The notes beneath the pieces were generated by a model. The model had not been told where the DNA came from and did not search any database. It worked only from the letters and a program-made list of their open reading frames with translations. Shown here in pieces: positions 8,267-17,288 of a stretch of DNA of 49,041 nucleotides; the first letter of the stretch is position 1, and the number at the start of each line of letters is the position of its first letter. Made by a program: the position numbers and the translations under genes. Source of the stretch: Bacteroidales bacterium (GTDB taxonomy: Bacteria; Bacteroidota; Bacteroidia; Bacteroidales; UBA932); the NCBI GenBank assembly GCA_017454905.1, contig JAFTCB010000012.1:1-49041 (forward strand), written 5' to 3'.

Positions 8267-8521
8267 TTAAGCAAGTTTGTTGATGTAAACCGCGATGCCG
8301 CTCTTGAGGTTGGAGGCCTTGTTCTTGTGGATGAGGCCGATCTTGGCGAGTTTGTCGATCATCGCATAAACCTTCGGGGCGTTGGCCTGGGCCGTGGCCT
8401 TGTCGGTCGTGTTGCGGATGTCGCGGATCGCGTTGCGTGTTGTCTTTGCATAATAACGATTATGCATTCTGTGCCTTTCGTTCTGACGATCGGCTTTCTT
8501 AGCGGATGCTGTATTTGCCAT
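8267..8521 (-). CDS. rpsT: 30S ribosomal protein S20
   Basis: An 84-residue basic helical protein beginning [18 protein letters not shown] and ending in the [10 protein letters not shown] segment, as expected for S20, which binds the 5' domain of 16S rRNA. Its start lies 22 nt after the 3' end of tRNA-Glu on the same strand with no terminator or second promoter between, so it appears to be co-transcribed with the tRNA and freed by tRNA 3' processing. Confidence 0.95.
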   Translation of the reverse strand: MANTASAKKADRQNERHRMHNRYYAKTTRNAIRDIRNTTDKATAQANAPKVYAMIDKLAKIGLIHKNKASNLKSGIAVYINKLA

Positions 8522-8543
8522 TATTGTATTTTTTAATATTTGG

Positions 8544-8615
8544 TAGTGGGTAGGAGAATCGAACTCCTATTGCAAGAATGAAAATCTTGAGTACTAGCCG
8601 TTATACGAACCCACC
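8544..8615 (-). tRNA. tRNA-Glu (anticodon TTC)
   Basis: A 72-nt cloverleaf: acceptor GGTGGGT/ACCCACT (first pair G-U), discriminator A, anticodon stem-loop CAAGA-TTTTCAT-TCTTG reading TTC, T arm AGGAG-TTCGATT-CTCCT. It heads the tRNA-Glu-rpsT transcript. Confidence 0.94.
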
Positions 8616-8653
8616 AAACTCATCCCATAGCGGTATCCGCCAAATTGGGACTG

Positions 8654-8684
8654 CAAAGATAGAAAAATTTTTGGATAAGACAAA
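8654..8684 (-). promoter_or_regulatory. Consensus promoter of tRNA-Glu-rpsT
   Basis: TTTG (8681-8684), a 19-nt spacer, and TATCTTTG (8654-8661): an exact match to the Bacteroidota primary-sigma promoter. The -33 element directly follows the stop codon of the DUF4837 gene (TAG, 8685-8687). Confidence 0.85.
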
Positions 8685-9701
8685 CTAATTTTCGCCTTTT
8701 TCTACCTTCTCCGTGCTTTGTTTCCATTCCCAGGAGTAAAGGATGGACTCAACCTGTCTCAGATACTGCCTCTTGTCGAAGCGGGGAGCATAGACGAAAG
8801 CTTCCGCGGTGATGATCTCGCTGCCGTCCGGGCTGTAGAAGGAATGGGAGACGAAGGGGCCGCCCATGAAGTCGTTCTGGACCTCCCACATGCCACGCGT
8901 CTGGGCCAGGTCGTGTCCTTTGTATTTGAGGTACTCGACAGTCGGCGGGAAATAGACGCTCGTCGTCATGTAGGTGCCTTCGAACATGCCGGGGACGTTG
9001 TCTTTCATCACCTCGTTGCGGTGCGCGATGATCTTCTCCAGGGTGAAGGGATCCTCTTCCGCCGGGTATTTGTAGATGATCACGTCCTGGTAGACGCCTT
9101 CCTTGTCGTCCGCGATCCAGACGAAATCGTCCGTGGTCTTGCGGATCTTGTAGCCGGTGGGGAAGTGGGGGGCGCCGCCCATGATCTCGGCCGTCTTGCG
9201 GAAGATCGAACTCTCCTCATAGCGGAAGGTGTTGCGGATCACGCGGTCCCGCTCGGCCTGTTCGATGGAACTGACGATCATCGGGCCCTTCTCCCGGAAC
9301 ATGTCGGCTGCCTGCGCGGAGGTCGGGGCACTGATCTGGATGACGATCTGGGGCGATGCCCATGCATCGTGCTTGTAGATGATTCCTGCGGAATCGATCT
9401 GCGGGGAGACCCGGAAGAGCAGGATGTTGCGGTGGACCTTGAACAGGTCCACGAACGCGGAAGGAATCACGTTGACCAGGGAATACAGGGGCTCTTTCTG
9501 CGCCAGCCAGGGGCAATCCGCGCCGAGCAGGTCGCGGACCTCGTTGCCGAGGGCATCCTCCCAGTCGGGCTTGTCCATCACCACGATGATTTCGCCTGCC
9601 TTGCCGCTGACGCTGGGCAGGAGGTTGCCGGATTCGCAGCCGGTCAGAGCGCCGAGCGCGGCCACGGCTGCCAGGAAAAAGCGGAGGAGATGTCTTTTCA
9701 T
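8685..9701 (-). CDS. DUF4837 family lipoprotein
   Basis: A 338-residue protein with a lipoprotein signal (GALTGC, Cys22). The segment KAGEIIVVMDKPDWEDALGN, then a PLYSLVNVIPSAFVDLFKVH stretch, is typical of DUF4837, a family confined to Bacteroidota and of unknown function. No catalytic motif is visible. It is the last gene of the M23-dxr-rseP-DUF4837 operon, starting 10 nt after rseP; linkage to an envelope-stress protease suggests an envelope role, but that is inference only. Confidence 0.85.
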   Translation of the reverse strand: MKRHLLRFFLAAVAALGALTGCESGNLLPSVSGKAGEIIVVMDKPDWEDALGNEVRDLLGADCPWLAQKEPLYSLVNVIPSAFVDLFKVHRNILLFRVSPQIDSAGIIYKHDAWASPQIVIQISAPTSAQAADMFREKGPMIVSSIEQAERDRVIRNTFRYEESSIFRKTAEIMGGAPHFPTGYKIRKTTDDFVWIADDKEGVYQDVIIYKYPAEEDPFTLEKIIAHRNEVMKDNVPGMFEGTYMTTSVYFPPTVEYLKYKGHDLAQTRGMWEVQNDFMGGPFVSHSFYSPDGSEIITAEAFVYAPRFDKRQYLRQVESILYSWEWKQSTEKVEKGEN

Positions 9702-9711
9702 ATCTTTATCT

Positions 9712-11013
9712 TTAATGGATGAGTCTGGATATATCGTTCCCGAAGGCCAGGAACATCAGTCCGAAGATCAGGATCATGCCGATGATCTGGGCGACGGCGA
9801 GGAAGCGGTCGCCGGGCTTGCGGCCGGTGAGGATCTCGTACAGCGTGAAGAGGATGTGGCCGCCGTCCAGTCCCGGGATGGGAAGCAGGTTCATCACGCC
9901 GAGCATGATGGACAGCAGGGCCAGGATGTTGAGGAAGCGGAACCAGTCCCAGCTGTCGGGAAAGACCTGCCCGATGGCGATGAAACTGCCGACCGACTTG
10001 TAGGCGCCGGTATCCGGCCGCGAGAGCAGCCGCAAGTCGTCGAGGTAGCCGCTGAGGCTCTCACCGGCCATCCGCCATCCGGCAGGAATGGCTTCCAGCA
10101 GGGTGTAGCGGCGGGTCTGGATGTTGGGGGTCTGGAGATAGACGCCGAGATGCCCGAGGCTGTCCACGCGGACGGGCAGGCCCAGCGTGTCCGCGCCGCG
10201 GACGACATCCGCAGGGATCTCCCGGTCCGGGAGGGCGGCCAGCAGCGGACGGGAGTCCTGCACGTACTCGACCTCCTGCCCGTTCAGGGCGGTGATGCGG
10301 TCGCCTTTGCACAGTCCTGATCCGGCGTTGAGACCGTCGGTCATGACGGAGTCTACGACGAAGGGGATGGCCAGGTCGAACATCATGGGATCGTTGAGGA
10401 CCTCCCCGATGCGGGCCTGGTCGATGTAGATGTCCAGGGTGTCGCTGCCCCGCAGGACCGTGGCCTTGCTGACGTTGCGCCGGGCCAGGTCGGCCTGGAG
10501 CATGCCGAAATTCTCCGGGACGTAGTCGTCCAGCCGGAGGATCTGGTCGCCGGTGCGGAAGCCCATGTCATAGGCGAGCTCGTCCACATAGATCCTGCTG
10601 CCGGCGTTGCTGATATAGGACTGCCCCCAGATGGCCATGATGGCGATGTAGGCGAAAATGGCGAAGATGAAGTTGTTGATCACGCCGCCGGCCATCACCA
10701 GCAGGCGCTGCCAGGCAGGATGCGTACGGAACTCCCAGGGCTTCGGCTCCTGCTTCATCTGTTCCAGGTCCATCGACTCGTCGATCATTCCGGAGATCTT
10801 GCAGTATCCGCCGAAGGGCAGCCAGCCGATGCCGAATTCCGTATCGCCCCAGTGCCAGCGGGCCAGGGCCTTGCCGCCGATATCGAAGAACAGGTAGAAC
10901 TTCTCGACACGGATGCCGAAGGCGCGTGCCCACAGGAAATGGCCGAACTCATGGATGATGATGAGCACGGACAGCGCAAGGACGACTTGCAGGAACTTAA
11001 TGAATATAACCAT
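9712..11013 (-). CDS. rseP: RIP (site-2) zinc metalloprotease RseP
   Basis: A 433-residue inner-membrane protease that cleaves anti-sigma factors or signal-peptide remnants inside the membrane. The zinc motif HEFGH is at residues 21-25 in the first helix; the third ligand motif LDGG is at 382-385. Between them lie two PDZ-like regions (for example GSGLCKGDRITALNGQEVE). Length is normal. Its start overlaps the end of dxr by 17 nt, so translation is probably coupled, an arrangement common in Bacteroidota. Confidence 0.94.
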   Translation of the reverse strand: MVIFIKFLQVVLALSVLIIIHEFGHFLWARAFGIRVEKFYLFFDIGGKALARWHWGDTEFGIGWLPFGGYCKISGMIDESMDLEQMKQEPKPWEFRTHPAWQRLLVMAGGVINNFIFAIFAYIAIMAIWGQSYISNAGSRIYVDELAYDMGFRTGDQILRLDDYVPENFGMLQADLARRNVSKATVLRGSDTLDIYIDQARIGEVLNDPMMFDLAIPFVVDSVMTDGLNAGSGLCKGDRITALNGQEVEYVQDSRPLLAALPDREIPADVVRGADTLGLPVRVDSLGHLGVYLQTPNIQTRRYTLLEAIPAGWRMAGESLSGYLDDLRLLSRPDTGAYKSVGSFIAIGQVFPDSWDWFRFLNILALLSIMLGVMNLLPIPGLDGGHILFTLYEILTGRKPGDRFLAVAQIIGMILIFGLMFLAFGNDISRLIH

Positions 11014-12148
11014 CGGCGATTGCGGCGATTTCCCTATTGGTCTCGAAGATGTCTTCGAGCGTAGGATTCTCTACAAAATCTACGCCTGCGAGCGCTTTCT
11101 CACCGATTTTGGCAATATCATAGAAAGAAATCAGGTCTTTGAGATAGGCGGCTACGGCCACTTCGTTGGCGGCGTTGAGTGCGCACGGGGCGTTGCCGCC
11201 GCGCCGGATGGACTCGTAGGCCAGGGCGAGGCAGGGGAAACGGTCCGTGTCGGGATCCTCGAAGGTCAGGGATCCGAGGGCGGCGAAGTCCAGTTTCTTG
11301 TTGCCGACGGTCAGCCGGCGGGGATAGCTGAGCGCAAATCCGATCGGCTCGCGCATGTCCGGGCAGCCGAGCTGGGCGATGACGGCGCCGTCGGCGAATT
11401 CGACCATCGAGTGGATGACGGATTCGGGGTGGACGACCACGCGGATCTGCTCCGGGGCGAGGTCGAAGAGCCATTTGGCTTCGATGACTTCGAAGCCTTT
11501 GTTCATCATGGTGGCGGAGTCGATCGTGACCTTGGCACCCATGTCCCAGTTGGGGTGTTTGAGCGCCTGGGCGGCGGTGGCGCCTGCGATGCGTTGCCGC
11601 TCCCAGGTGCGGAACGGCCCTCCCGAGGCGGTCAGGTGCACTTTCTCGACGGGATTGCCTCCGGCGGCGAGCAGGCACTGGAAGATGGCGGAATGCTCCG
11701 AGTCCACGGGCAGGAGGGCACCGCCGTGCTCCCGGGCGGTCCGGGTCACGATGGCGCCGGCGGCGACCAGCGTCTCCTTGTTGGCGAGCGCTACGGTCTT
11801 GCCTGCCTCCAGGGCGGCCAGCGTGGGCCGCAGGCCGCTGAATCCCACCATCGCCCCGACGACGATATCCACGGAGGGCATCCCCACGAGTCCGCACAGG
11901 CTGTCCACGCCGGCCCAAACCTTCGTGCCGCGCGGCGCCAGGGCATCGGCCACCTCCCGGTAGCGCTTCTCATCGCAGATGACGACATGGGCGGCTTCGA
12001 ACTCGATAGCCTGCGCGATCAGCAGGTCCACGCTCCGCCGGGCGGAGATGAGTACGACCTCGAACAGGTCGCGGTGCTGGCGGATGACGTCCAGCGTCTG
12101 GGTGCCGATGGATCCGGTGGATCCGAGTATCGCAATTCTTCTTTTCAC
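10997..12148 (-). CDS. dxr: 1-deoxy-D-xylulose 5-phosphate reductoisomerase
   Basis: A 383-residue enzyme making 2-C-methyl-D-erythritol 4-phosphate, the committed step of the MEP isoprenoid pathway. The NADPH-binding GSTGSIG is at residues 9-15; KETLVAAG, PVDSEHSA and TASGGPFR (metal and substrate site) and MMNKGFEVIEA are all present. Its ATG directly follows the stop codon of the upstream M23 gene. Confidence 0.96.
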   Translation of the reverse strand: MKRRIAILGSTGSIGTQTLDVIRQHRDLFEVVLISARRSVDLLIAQAIEFEAAHVVICDEKRYREVADALAPRGTKVWAGVDSLCGLVGMPSVDIVVGAMVGFSGLRPTLAALEAGKTVALANKETLVAAGAIVTRTAREHGGALLPVDSEHSAIFQCLLAAGGNPVEKVHLTASGGPFRTWERQRIAGATAAQALKHPNWDMGAKVTIDSATMMNKGFEVIEAKWLFDLAPEQIRVVVHPESVIHSMVEFADGAVIAQLGCPDMREPIGFALSYPRRLTVGNKKLDFAALGSLTFEDPDTDRFPCLALAYESIRRGGNAPCALNAANEVAVAAYLKDLISFYDIAKIGEKALAGVDFVENPTLEDIFETNREIAAIADGYIH

Positions 12149-13000
12149 TTAGAAACTGATATAACGGGTGGGGTCGAGACTCTGGCCGTTGTGCCACAAT
12201 TCGAAGTGCAGGTGGTCCGCACCTTCTTTGCGGCTGCCTCCGCCGACCAGGGCGAGGGGCGTACCGGCTTTGACGGTCTCTCCGTTGCTGCGCAGCAGCT
12301 TTTGGTTGTGGGCGTAGATGCTCAGCAGGTTGTCCCGGTGCTGCAGGACGATGAAATATCCTTCTTCGGCGTCCCAGCCGGTGAAGACCACGGTGCCGTC
12401 CAGGACGGCGCTGACCACGCTGCCGGTCGGGGCGGTGATGTCGATGGCCGGGTGGAGCACGCGGTCATAGCCGGTGGCGACGACACCCTTGATGGGGGCG
12501 AAGAAATGCATGCCTTCCAGGGGGAGGCTGCGCTCCTCGCGGGCGCTGACGCCGAATTGTTCTTCTTTCTGGACCGTCTCCTGGAAGAGGGAGTCGCGCC
12601 GGGCCAGTTCTGCGGGATCCTTCCCGGAGATGTAGCTGGCCTGGCTGGCGCGCACGAGGCTGTCGAAATCGACGGAAACTTCTCCGGTCAGTGCACGGCT
12701 GAGGTTCTCGGCGTACAGGTTCCAGCGGGTGACGATATTCTCCAGGGAGTCGATCTTGATGGCGTTGGCAACGGCCTCTTTCTTGGAATGGGCGTTGGGG
12801 TAGCCGGGGATGGCGGTGCGCAGGGGAGTGAAGGCAAACAGCAGGTAGAAGAACAGCAGGAGCGCCAGCACGGCGGTCAGGATGCCATAGATGAGCTGGG
12901 CCCGGTTGAAACGGATCGAGCGGATCATGTCGTGGGTCTCATTGTCCACGAGCGAGAGCCTGAATGTCCGTTTGTTGAGGCCCGGATTTTGTCTTCCCAT
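12149..13000 (-). CDS. Membrane-anchored M23 family metallopeptidase
   Basis: A 283-residue protein with a basic cytoplasmic N-terminus, one transmembrane helix (about 37-58), a helical linker and a C-terminal LytM/M23 domain. Zinc ligands are intact: H183 and D187 in HPAID, H265 in HLHFE, with H231 in YAH. Such proteins cut peptide cross-links or activate amidases. It heads the dxr-rseP-DUF4837 operon; the first codons overlap the -33 region of the divergent yqgF promoter. I could not find a convincing promoter of its own in the 23-nt divergent gap. Confidence 0.9.
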   Translation of the reverse strand: MGRQNPGLNKRTFRLSLVDNETHDMIRSIRFNRAQLIYGILTAVLALLLFFYLLFAFTPLRTAIPGYPNAHSKKEAVANAIKIDSLENIVTRWNLYAENLSRALTGEVSVDFDSLVRASQASYISGKDPAELARRDSLFQETVQKEEQFGVSAREERSLPLEGMHFFAPIKGVVATGYDRVLHPAIDITAPTGSVVSAVLDGTVVFTGWDAEEGYFIVLQHRDNLLSIYAHNQKLLRSNGETVKAGTPLALVGGGSRKEGADHLHFELWHNGQSLDPTRYISF

Positions 13001-13018
13001 ACTTTTGAATTAAATTTG
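12988..13018 (+). promoter_or_regulatory. Consensus promoter of yqgF
   Basis: TTTG (12988-12991), 19-nt spacer, TAAATTTG (13011-13018). The box ends 5 nt before the ATG at 13024, so the transcript should be leaderless. The -33 element lies inside the start of the divergent M23 gene. Confidence 0.8.
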
Positions 13019-13023
13019 CGGTA

Positions 13024-13437
13024 ATGAACAGGACGATAGGCATAGATTACGGACGCGCCCGGGTCGGAGTCGCCGTGAGCGACCCGCTGGGCATCTTCGC
13101 ATCTCCTCTCGAGACCGTTCCTGCTGCAAATATAATAGATTATCTCCAAAAATATGCCGCTTCTGAGACGGTTGTCCGTTTTGTCGTAGGCTGGCCGCTG
13201 AATCTCAACGGTGCACCTGCGGAGGCAGCGGCGGACGTGAAGGCCTTCCTGAAGCGCCTGCACAAGGCTTTCCCGGAGGTGCCCGTCGAACTGGAGGATG
13301 AGCGTTTCACCTCCGTGCTGGCGCACCGGGCGATGATCGACGGCGGGATGAAGAAAAGCGACCGCCGGGACAAGGCGTCCGTGGACAAGATCAGTGCAGC
13401 GATTATCCTTCAAAGTTACCTGGACAAGAAGAAATGA
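13024..13437 (+). CDS. ruvX: Holliday junction resolvase-like / pre-16S rRNA nuclease YqgF (RuvX)
   Basis: A 137-residue RNase H-fold protein. GIDYGRARVGVAVSDP carries the first catalytic Asp, FVVGWPLNLNG and ELEDERFTS follow, and DKISAAIILQSYL gives the last acidic residue. The family processes the 5' end of 16S rRNA or resolves junctions. The stop overlaps the start of def by 4 nt (ATGA). Confidence 0.94.
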   Translation: MNRTIGIDYGRARVGVAVSDPLGIFASPLETVPAANIIDYLQKYAASETVVRFVVGWPLNLNGAPAEAAADVKAFLKRLHKAFPEVPVELEDERFTSVLAHRAMIDGGMKKSDRRDKASVDKISAAIILQSYLDKKK

Positions 13438-13988
13438 TACAACCGATTTACCTTTACGGCTCGGAAGTGCTGCGGAAAGTCGCCGCTCCGGCCGATCTCG
13501 CCGACAAGGCAGGTCTCGAGACCCTGGTGAAGGATCTCTGGGACACCCTGGACAACTCCGAAGGCTGCGGCCTGGCGGCTCCCCAGATCGGGGTCAGTCA
13601 GCGTGTCGCCGTGGTCAACGGGGACATCATGGCAGACATCTATCCTTATCTGCTGGGCTTCCGCCGCACCTTCATCAACCCGGTGGTGACGGAGGAGAGC
13701 GAGCAGATGTGCGAATACAACGAGGGATGCCTCAGCGTCCCGGGCATCTATGCGGATGTCCGCCGTCCCGAGCGCATCACGGTCGAGTATTATGATGAGA
13801 ATCTGCAGAAGCAGAAGGAAACCTTCGACAAGTTCGCGGCCCGCATGATCCAGCACGAGTTCTCGCACCTGGACGGCGTGCTCTTCACGGACATCGTAGC
13901 CCCGATCCGCCGCAAGATGCTGGCCAAGAAGTTGACCAGCATCGCCCACGGCAAGGTCGGCACCGCTTACAAGGCCAAGATCAAGTAG
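13434..13988 (+). CDS. def: Peptide deformylase
   Basis: A 184-residue metalloenzyme that removes the N-formyl group from new proteins. All three motifs are intact: GCGLAAPQ (44-51), EGCLS (97-101, metal ligand C99) and QHEFSH (140-145, H141, E142, H145). The ATGA overlap with yqgF indicates coupled translation. Confidence 0.96.
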   Translation: MIQPIYLYGSEVLRKVAAPADLADKAGLETLVKDLWDTLDNSEGCGLAAPQIGVSQRVAVVNGDIMADIYPYLLGFRRTFINPVVTEESEQMCEYNEGCLSVPGIYADVRRPERITVEYYDENLQKQKETFDKFAARMIQHEFSHLDGVLFTDIVAPIRRKMLAKKLTSIAHGKVGTAYKAKIK

Positions 13989-13989
13989 C

Positions 13990-14784
13990 ATGGGGTTCGA
14001 GGCGGTCGTGAATGCCCGCGATCTGGGCGGACTGCCTGCTGCCGGCGGCAAGACCGTCCGGCCGGGCCGTCTGCTCCGTACGGCGCATCTGCATGATGCC
14101 ACGGACGCGGACGTCCGCTTGCTGGAGGAGCACTACCGGCTGCGGATGATCTTCGACTTCCGGACCATGGAGGAAGCCGCCTTCCAGCCCGACCGGGAGG
14201 TCCGGGGGGCGGAGCACCTGCTCCTGCCGACGCTGGACGTGGAGGCGGAACGCCGTTCCGGCGAAGCGGTCCCGGCAGAGACCTGGCTGGACCTGCCTTC
14301 CCGGATCGTAGAACTGGCCTTTACTCCGTTCTTCCAGCAGAAGGCGCGCGAGTTGTATCCGTCCCTGATCACCAGCGAGTTTTCGCAGTTGCAGTATTCC
14401 GCTTTCCTGGACAAGATCCTGGAGACGCCGGACGGGGCCGTGCTCTGGCATTGTTCGCAGGGCAAGGACCGCACCGGCATCGGCGCCGCCCTGATCCTGG
14501 GTGCACTGGGGGCGGACCGGGAGACCATCGTGGCGGATTTCGATGCCTCCAATGTCTCTTACCGGACGCTGGTGGACCGCTACTGCGCGGAGGTCGATGC
14601 GCGGGGCGGGGGTGAGGACGAAAAAGACGTTATCCGTGCCTTCCTCGGAGTCAGTACGCGCAATTTCTGCCGGACCCTGGACCTGATCGACCGGGAGTGG
14701 GGGTCCCTGGAAGCCTACCTGACCGGTCCGCTGGGCCTGGCGCAGGAGGACCTGGCGCTGCTGCGTGCGCGCTATCTTGAATAA
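13990..14784 (+). CDS. Tyrosine/serine protein phosphatase (Y_phosphatase3-like)
   Basis: A 264-residue protein with the cysteine phosphatase P-loop HCSQGKDR (154-161, nucleophile C155, R161) and the N-terminal NARDLGGL motif typical of the PF13350 family, whose members act on phosphotyrosine or phosphoinositides. No signal peptide, so cytoplasmic. It starts one base after the def stop. A capsule tyrosine kinase (wzc) lies elsewhere in the window, but no direct link is shown. Confidence 0.88.
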   Translation: MGFEAVVNARDLGGLPAAGGKTVRPGRLLRTAHLHDATDADVRLLEEHYRLRMIFDFRTMEEAAFQPDREVRGAEHLLLPTLDVEAERRSGEAVPAETWLDLPSRIVELAFTPFFQQKARELYPSLITSEFSQLQYSAFLDKILETPDGAVLWHCSQGKDRTGIGAALILGALGADRETIVADFDASNVSYRTLVDRYCAEVDARGGGEDEKDVIRAFLGVSTRNFCRTLDLIDREWGSLEAYLTGPLGLAQEDLALLRARYLE

Positions 14785-14801
14785 GTCCTTTCACTTTTTT
14801 G

Positions 14802-14809
14802 TATATTTG
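14802..14809 (+). promoter_or_regulatory. -7 promoter box of the phosphohexomutase gene
   Basis: TATATTTG, 20 nt before the ATG at 14830, preceded by a T-rich stretch. No clear -33 TTTG at the ideal distance. Confidence 0.6.
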
Positions 14810-14829
14810 TTCGTTTAAAGAATACAACC

Positions 14830-16194
14830 ATGGGAGCTTTTCACGCATATGATATCCGCGGAATCTACGGAGTGGATTTCGACCGGACGACGGCCTACAA
14901 GGTCGGTTATTTCCTGCCCGAACTGCTGGGCGCCTCCGAGGTGCTGGTCGGCCGTGACTGCCGCGTCTCTTCGCAGGAGATCCACGATGCCCTGGTCGAG
15001 GGCATCTGTGATGCCGGTGCCGACGTGGCCGACATCGGCCTGAGCAGTACGCCGATGGTTTATTTCGGCACGGCCAATTATGGTTTCAAGGCTTCGGTGC
15101 AGATCACGGCGAGCCACAATCCTGCCGAGTACAACGGCATGAAGGTCAGCCGCGAGAATGCCCTGCCGGTCGGCCTGGATACCGGTCTGGGGCAGATCAA
15201 GGCCTGGATCGAGGAGGGACGTCCTACGCCGGTCGCCGCGAAGCGCGGCGTCGTGCGGGAGAAGGATATCCACGAGGATTATATCCGCTTCATGATGCAG
15301 TTCAAGGGGGACTACAGCGGGCTCAAGATCGCGTTCGACCTGTCCAACGGCATGGCCAACCTGTTCGCCCATGAGGTCTTCGGCGAGGAACCGGATTATC
15401 TTTTTGATACGATCGACGGACGTTTCCCCAACCACGAGCCCAATCCGCTGGTGGCCAAGAACGTAGAGCCGCTCAAACAGTTGGTCCGCAAGACCGGTGC
15501 CGACGTGGGCGTGATCTATGACGGGGATGCCGACCGGGTGATGTTCGTGGATGAGAAGGGCAATTTCGTCGCTCCGGACCTGGTCATCGCGATGATGGCG
15601 CTGTATTTCTGCGACGAGCGGGGCGAGAAGGCGCCGCGGGTGCTGCAGGAGATCCGCAGCTCCAAGGCCGTGGGCGAGTTCCTGGCCGGATATGGTGCCG
15701 AACTGCATACCTGGCGCGTGGGCCGGGCTTTCGCCGCTCCGAAGCTCCGCGAGATCGACGGTCTCTGGGGCGGAGAACTGGCGGGCCATTATTATTTCAA
15801 GGATTTCTTCTATTCCGACAGCGGCTTGCTCTCTTCGCTGATCGTGCTGCGTATCGTGGCGGCCCTCAAGAAGCAGGGAAAGACGCTCGGCGGGCAGATC
15901 GCGGAGATTGCCGGGTACTGCAATTCCGGCGAGATCAATTTCCGGCTGGAGGACAAGCCCGGGGCCATGGATGCCGTCCGGGAGCATTTTGCCGCGCAGG
16001 AGACGCCGCTCAAGGTGATGGATTTCGATGGCTACCGGCTGGAGTTCGCGGACTGGTGGTTCAACATCCGTCCTTCCAATACCGAACCCTATCTGCGGTT
16101 CATCTGCGAGGCGCGTACGGAGGAGCTGCTGCAGGATAAGATCGCCCAGACCTGCAGGCTGTTGGAAGAGAAGTTCGGCGCAATCCGTTCATAA
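14830..16194 (+). CDS. manB: Phosphomannomutase/phosphoglucomutase
   Basis: A 454-residue alpha-D-phosphohexomutase interconverting hexose 6- and 1-phosphates, feeding nucleotide sugars for surface polysaccharide. Phosphoserine loop TASHNP is at 93-98 (S95), metal loop DGDADR at 231-236, sugar loop GGELAGH, and phosphate loop RPSNTEPYLR near the end. Mannose versus glucose preference cannot be settled by eye, so the symbol is tentative. A GDP-mannose enzyme at the window end would use its product if it acts on mannose. TAATG overlap with the next gene. Confidence 0.9.
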   Translation: MGAFHAYDIRGIYGVDFDRTTAYKVGYFLPELLGASEVLVGRDCRVSSQEIHDALVEGICDAGADVADIGLSSTPMVYFGTANYGFKASVQITASHNPAEYNGMKVSRENALPVGLDTGLGQIKAWIEEGRPTPVAAKRGVVREKDIHEDYIRFMMQFKGDYSGLKIAFDLSNGMANLFAHEVFGEEPDYLFDTIDGRFPNHEPNPLVAKNVEPLKQLVRKTGADVGVIYDGDADRVMFVDEKGNFVAPDLVIAMMALYFCDERGEKAPRVLQEIRSSKAVGEFLAGYGAELHTWRVGRAFAAPKLREIDGLWGGELAGHYYFKDFFYSDSGLLSSLIVLRIVAALKKQGKTLGGQIAEIAGYCNSGEINFRLEDKPGAMDAVREHFAAQETPLKVMDFDGYRLEFADWWFNIRPSNTEPYLRFICEARTEELLQDKIAQTCRLLEEKFGAIRS

Positions 16195-17264
16195 TGAGAA
16201 AGATCCCTGTACTTGTCCTGAGCCTTTTACTGCTGCCGGCCGCCCTGCGGGGGCAGGCGCCTGATTCTACGGCCGTTGCCGGGGGAGCTTCGTCGTCTGC
16301 CGGCCTGGCCGGCGATACCCTTGACACGTTGCGCGTCCCGGATGCCTTCCTGACGGAGGCGGGCACGTTCCGCCAGGGGACCGGTGCTTCCGTGGATACC
16401 CTGGACATTGATGACGGGCGCCTGCTGCTGGTGCTGCGGGACGATCATACCTGGTATTATATCAAGAATATCGAGCGGCTGGCCGCGGACAGCACTTTCA
16501 CGAAGGACTGGGTGCCCAATTCGACCAATCCTTATCATGTTGCGCTGGACAGCCTTCCGCTGCGCAATTCCATTTGCCTGGTGGACTCCGCGAGCGTGTT
16601 TGTCTGTCCCAACCAGACCAAGGTGTTCTCCCGTTTCGGCTACCGGCATGGCCGCCGCCACCAGGGGGTGGACCTGCCGTTGAAGACCGGCACGCCGGTC
16701 GTGGCAGCTTTTGACGGGCGCGTGCGTGTCTCCAGTTATAATGGCGGTTACGGCAATCTGATCGTAATCCGGCATGAGAACGGGCTGGAGACGTATTATG
16801 GCCATCTTTCCAAGCGGGAGGTGGAGGTCGGTGACTGGGTCCGCGCGGGCGACCAGATCGGTCTGGGCGGCTCTACCGGCCGTTCTACGGGACCGCATCT
16901 GCATTTTGAGACGCGTTATCAGGGCTTTGCCTTCGATCCCGAGTGGATTGCAGATTTCGAGAAGGGCAAGTTGCGCGCCAATGTGTTCGTGCTCCGGCGG
17001 AGTTATCTCAATGCCTCTTCGCATTATGTGCCCGAGTCGCTGGACGAGGAGGATGATGTGTATGCGGCTGACGAGAAGGTCATTGCGGAGGAAAAGCGCC
17101 TTGCGGCCGAACGGGCTGCCGCCAAGTACTATACGGTCAAGTCGGGCGATACGCTGGGCGCCATCGCCAAGCGCAACGGCAAGTCGCTCAGCGCCATCCA
17201 GAAACTCAATCCGGGAGTTAACCCGAATAAACTGAGAATAGGACAGAAAATCCGGGTCAATTAG
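16194..17264 (+). CDS. Exported M23 peptidase with C-terminal LysM domain
   Basis: A 356-residue protein: signal peptide (1-20), a ~110-residue region without recognised domain, an M23/LytM domain (about 135-245) with ligands H156, D160, H204, H235/H237 (RHQGVD, YYGHL, GPHLHFE), and a LysM peptidoglycan-binding domain (about 312-356, YYTVKSGDTLGAIAK). All zinc ligands are intact, so it should be an active endopeptidase rather than a NlpD-like activator. It overlaps the upstream gene by 1 nt. The stop codon lies in the loop of the terminator hairpin. Confidence 0.93.
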   Translation: MRKIPVLVLSLLLLPAALRGQAPDSTAVAGGASSSAGLAGDTLDTLRVPDAFLTEAGTFRQGTGASVDTLDIDDGRLLLVLRDDHTWYYIKNIERLAADSTFTKDWVPNSTNPYHVALDSLPLRNSICLVDSASVFVCPNQTKVFSRFGYRHGRRHQGVDLPLKTGTPVVAAFDGRVRVSSYNGGYGNLIVIRHENGLETYYGHLSKREVEVGDWVRAGDQIGLGGSTGRSTGPHLHFETRYQGFAFDPEWIADFEKGKLRANVFVLRRSYLNASSHYVPESLDEEDDVYAADEKVIAEEKRLAAERAAAKYYTVKSGDTLGAIAKRNGKSLSAIQKLNPGVNPNKLRIGQKIRVN

Positions 17265-17278
17265 ACCCGGATTTTCTG
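17244..17278 (+). terminator. Strong bidirectional terminator
   Basis: Perfect 15-bp inverted repeat, CAGAAAATCCGGGTC / GACCCGGATTTTCTG with loop AATTA, overlapping the stop codon of the M23/LysM gene. A-rich and T-rich flanks on both sides let it serve the plus-strand operon and the convergent GH43 gene. Confidence 0.85.
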
Positions 17279-17288
17279 TAAAAAATCT

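Noticed and set aside
10913-13024. 703-codon open frame antisense to dxr and the M23 gene
   Set aside because: Runs across two well-conserved genes and the divergent promoter; composition typical of an antisense shadow.
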